This document shows positions 29,200 to 29,338 of a stretch of 29,338 nucleotides of DNA, piece by piece. Origin of the DNA: an uncultured Collinsella sp. (lineage in GTDB: Bacteria; Actinomycetota; Coriobacteriia; Coriobacteriales; Coriobacteriaceae); the NCBI GenBank assembly GCA_902470695.1, contig CABRHH010000031.1, positions 1-29,338 of the forward strand, given 5' to 3'. The stretch's first letter is position 1, and each line of letters starts with the position of its first letter. The notes beneath the pieces were generated by a model. That model ran no database searches, had not been told where the DNA came from, and saw only the letters and a list, made by a program, of their open reading frames with translations. Made by a program: the position numbers and the translations under genes.

Positions 29200-29338
29200 C
29201 TACTCCAGAGGGCGTTCGGCGGACACGGGCATGCCGAGGGCCGAGGGCACGATCCCGTAGGAGGCGGCGACCGACACGCGGTCCGCCGCTGGAGACCCTT
29301 CGGCCCCCAGGGCGAGCGCCCGCGCCGCCATGTCCCCC
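29200..29338 (-). CDS. Partial gene running off the right edge (C-terminal part)
   Basis: An open frame reaches TAG at 29200-29202 and is open to the window edge. It encodes at least 45 residues ending VSVAASYGIVPSALGMPVSA-ERPLE. The stop lies 3 bases before the next gene's start, and that gene's ribosome site overlaps its last codons. Polycistronic coupling is therefore likely. The function cannot be judged. Confidence 0.45.
   Translation of the reverse strand, partial: GDMAARALALGAEGSPAADRVSVAASYGIVPSALGMPVSAERPLE

Overview
The left 3.4 kb is chromosome of a high-GC actinobacterium, most likely a Coriobacteriia member of the Eggerthella/Gordonibacter/Adlercreutzia/Slackia type. This rests on the base composition, on the lysS-greA-tatA content and on a lysyl-tRNA synthetase with an extra C-terminal tRNA-binding domain. 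The organism is inferred; no 16S rRNA is present. lysS, greA and tatA all read leftward (minus strand). tatA has a good sigma-70-type promoter in front and an intrinsic terminator behind.

From about 3.6 kb to the right edge the window is a siphovirus-type prophage whose integrase and right attachment site lie outside. Its late operon (minus strand, 23846 down to 3695) has the classical HK97-like order: small zinc-finger protein, small terminase, large terminase, portal, ClpP-like prohead protease, HK97-fold capsid, head-tail connector, tail-terminator candidate, major tail protein, tail-assembly chaperone G with a -1 frameshifted G-T product, HK97 gp10-like protein, tape measure, FN3 tail protein, tail hub-like protein, tail-fibre-like protein, lysis module (XhlA-like, phi-LC3-type holin, amidase endolysin) and a head-fibre-like protein. 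Genes are tightly coupled by 1-14 nt overlaps and several GTG/TTG starts. An intrinsic terminator follows the major tail protein gene. A long imperfect palindrome lies beyond the last phage gene.

Right of the late operon is an early/regulatory region built from two paralogous units, 24.2-26.0 kb and 26.1-28.3 kb. Each has a small HTH-like protein gene on the minus strand and, divergently on the plus strand, a very short hydrophobic peptide gene resembling holin-like type I toxins, followed by three or four small genes of unknown function. The divergent spacers carry TAACG-containing operator-like repeats. The second unit ends in an intrinsic terminator at 28289-28316.

The non-coding stretch 28281-28786 looks like the phage replication origin: two DnaA boxes, a 17-bp repeat family with related palindromes, an AT-rich array of pentamers and a set of 11-bp-phased AAGAGTCTT iterons. 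It lies next to a DnaD/DUF4373-type replication protein gene on the minus strand. A further minus-strand reading frame runs off the right edge.
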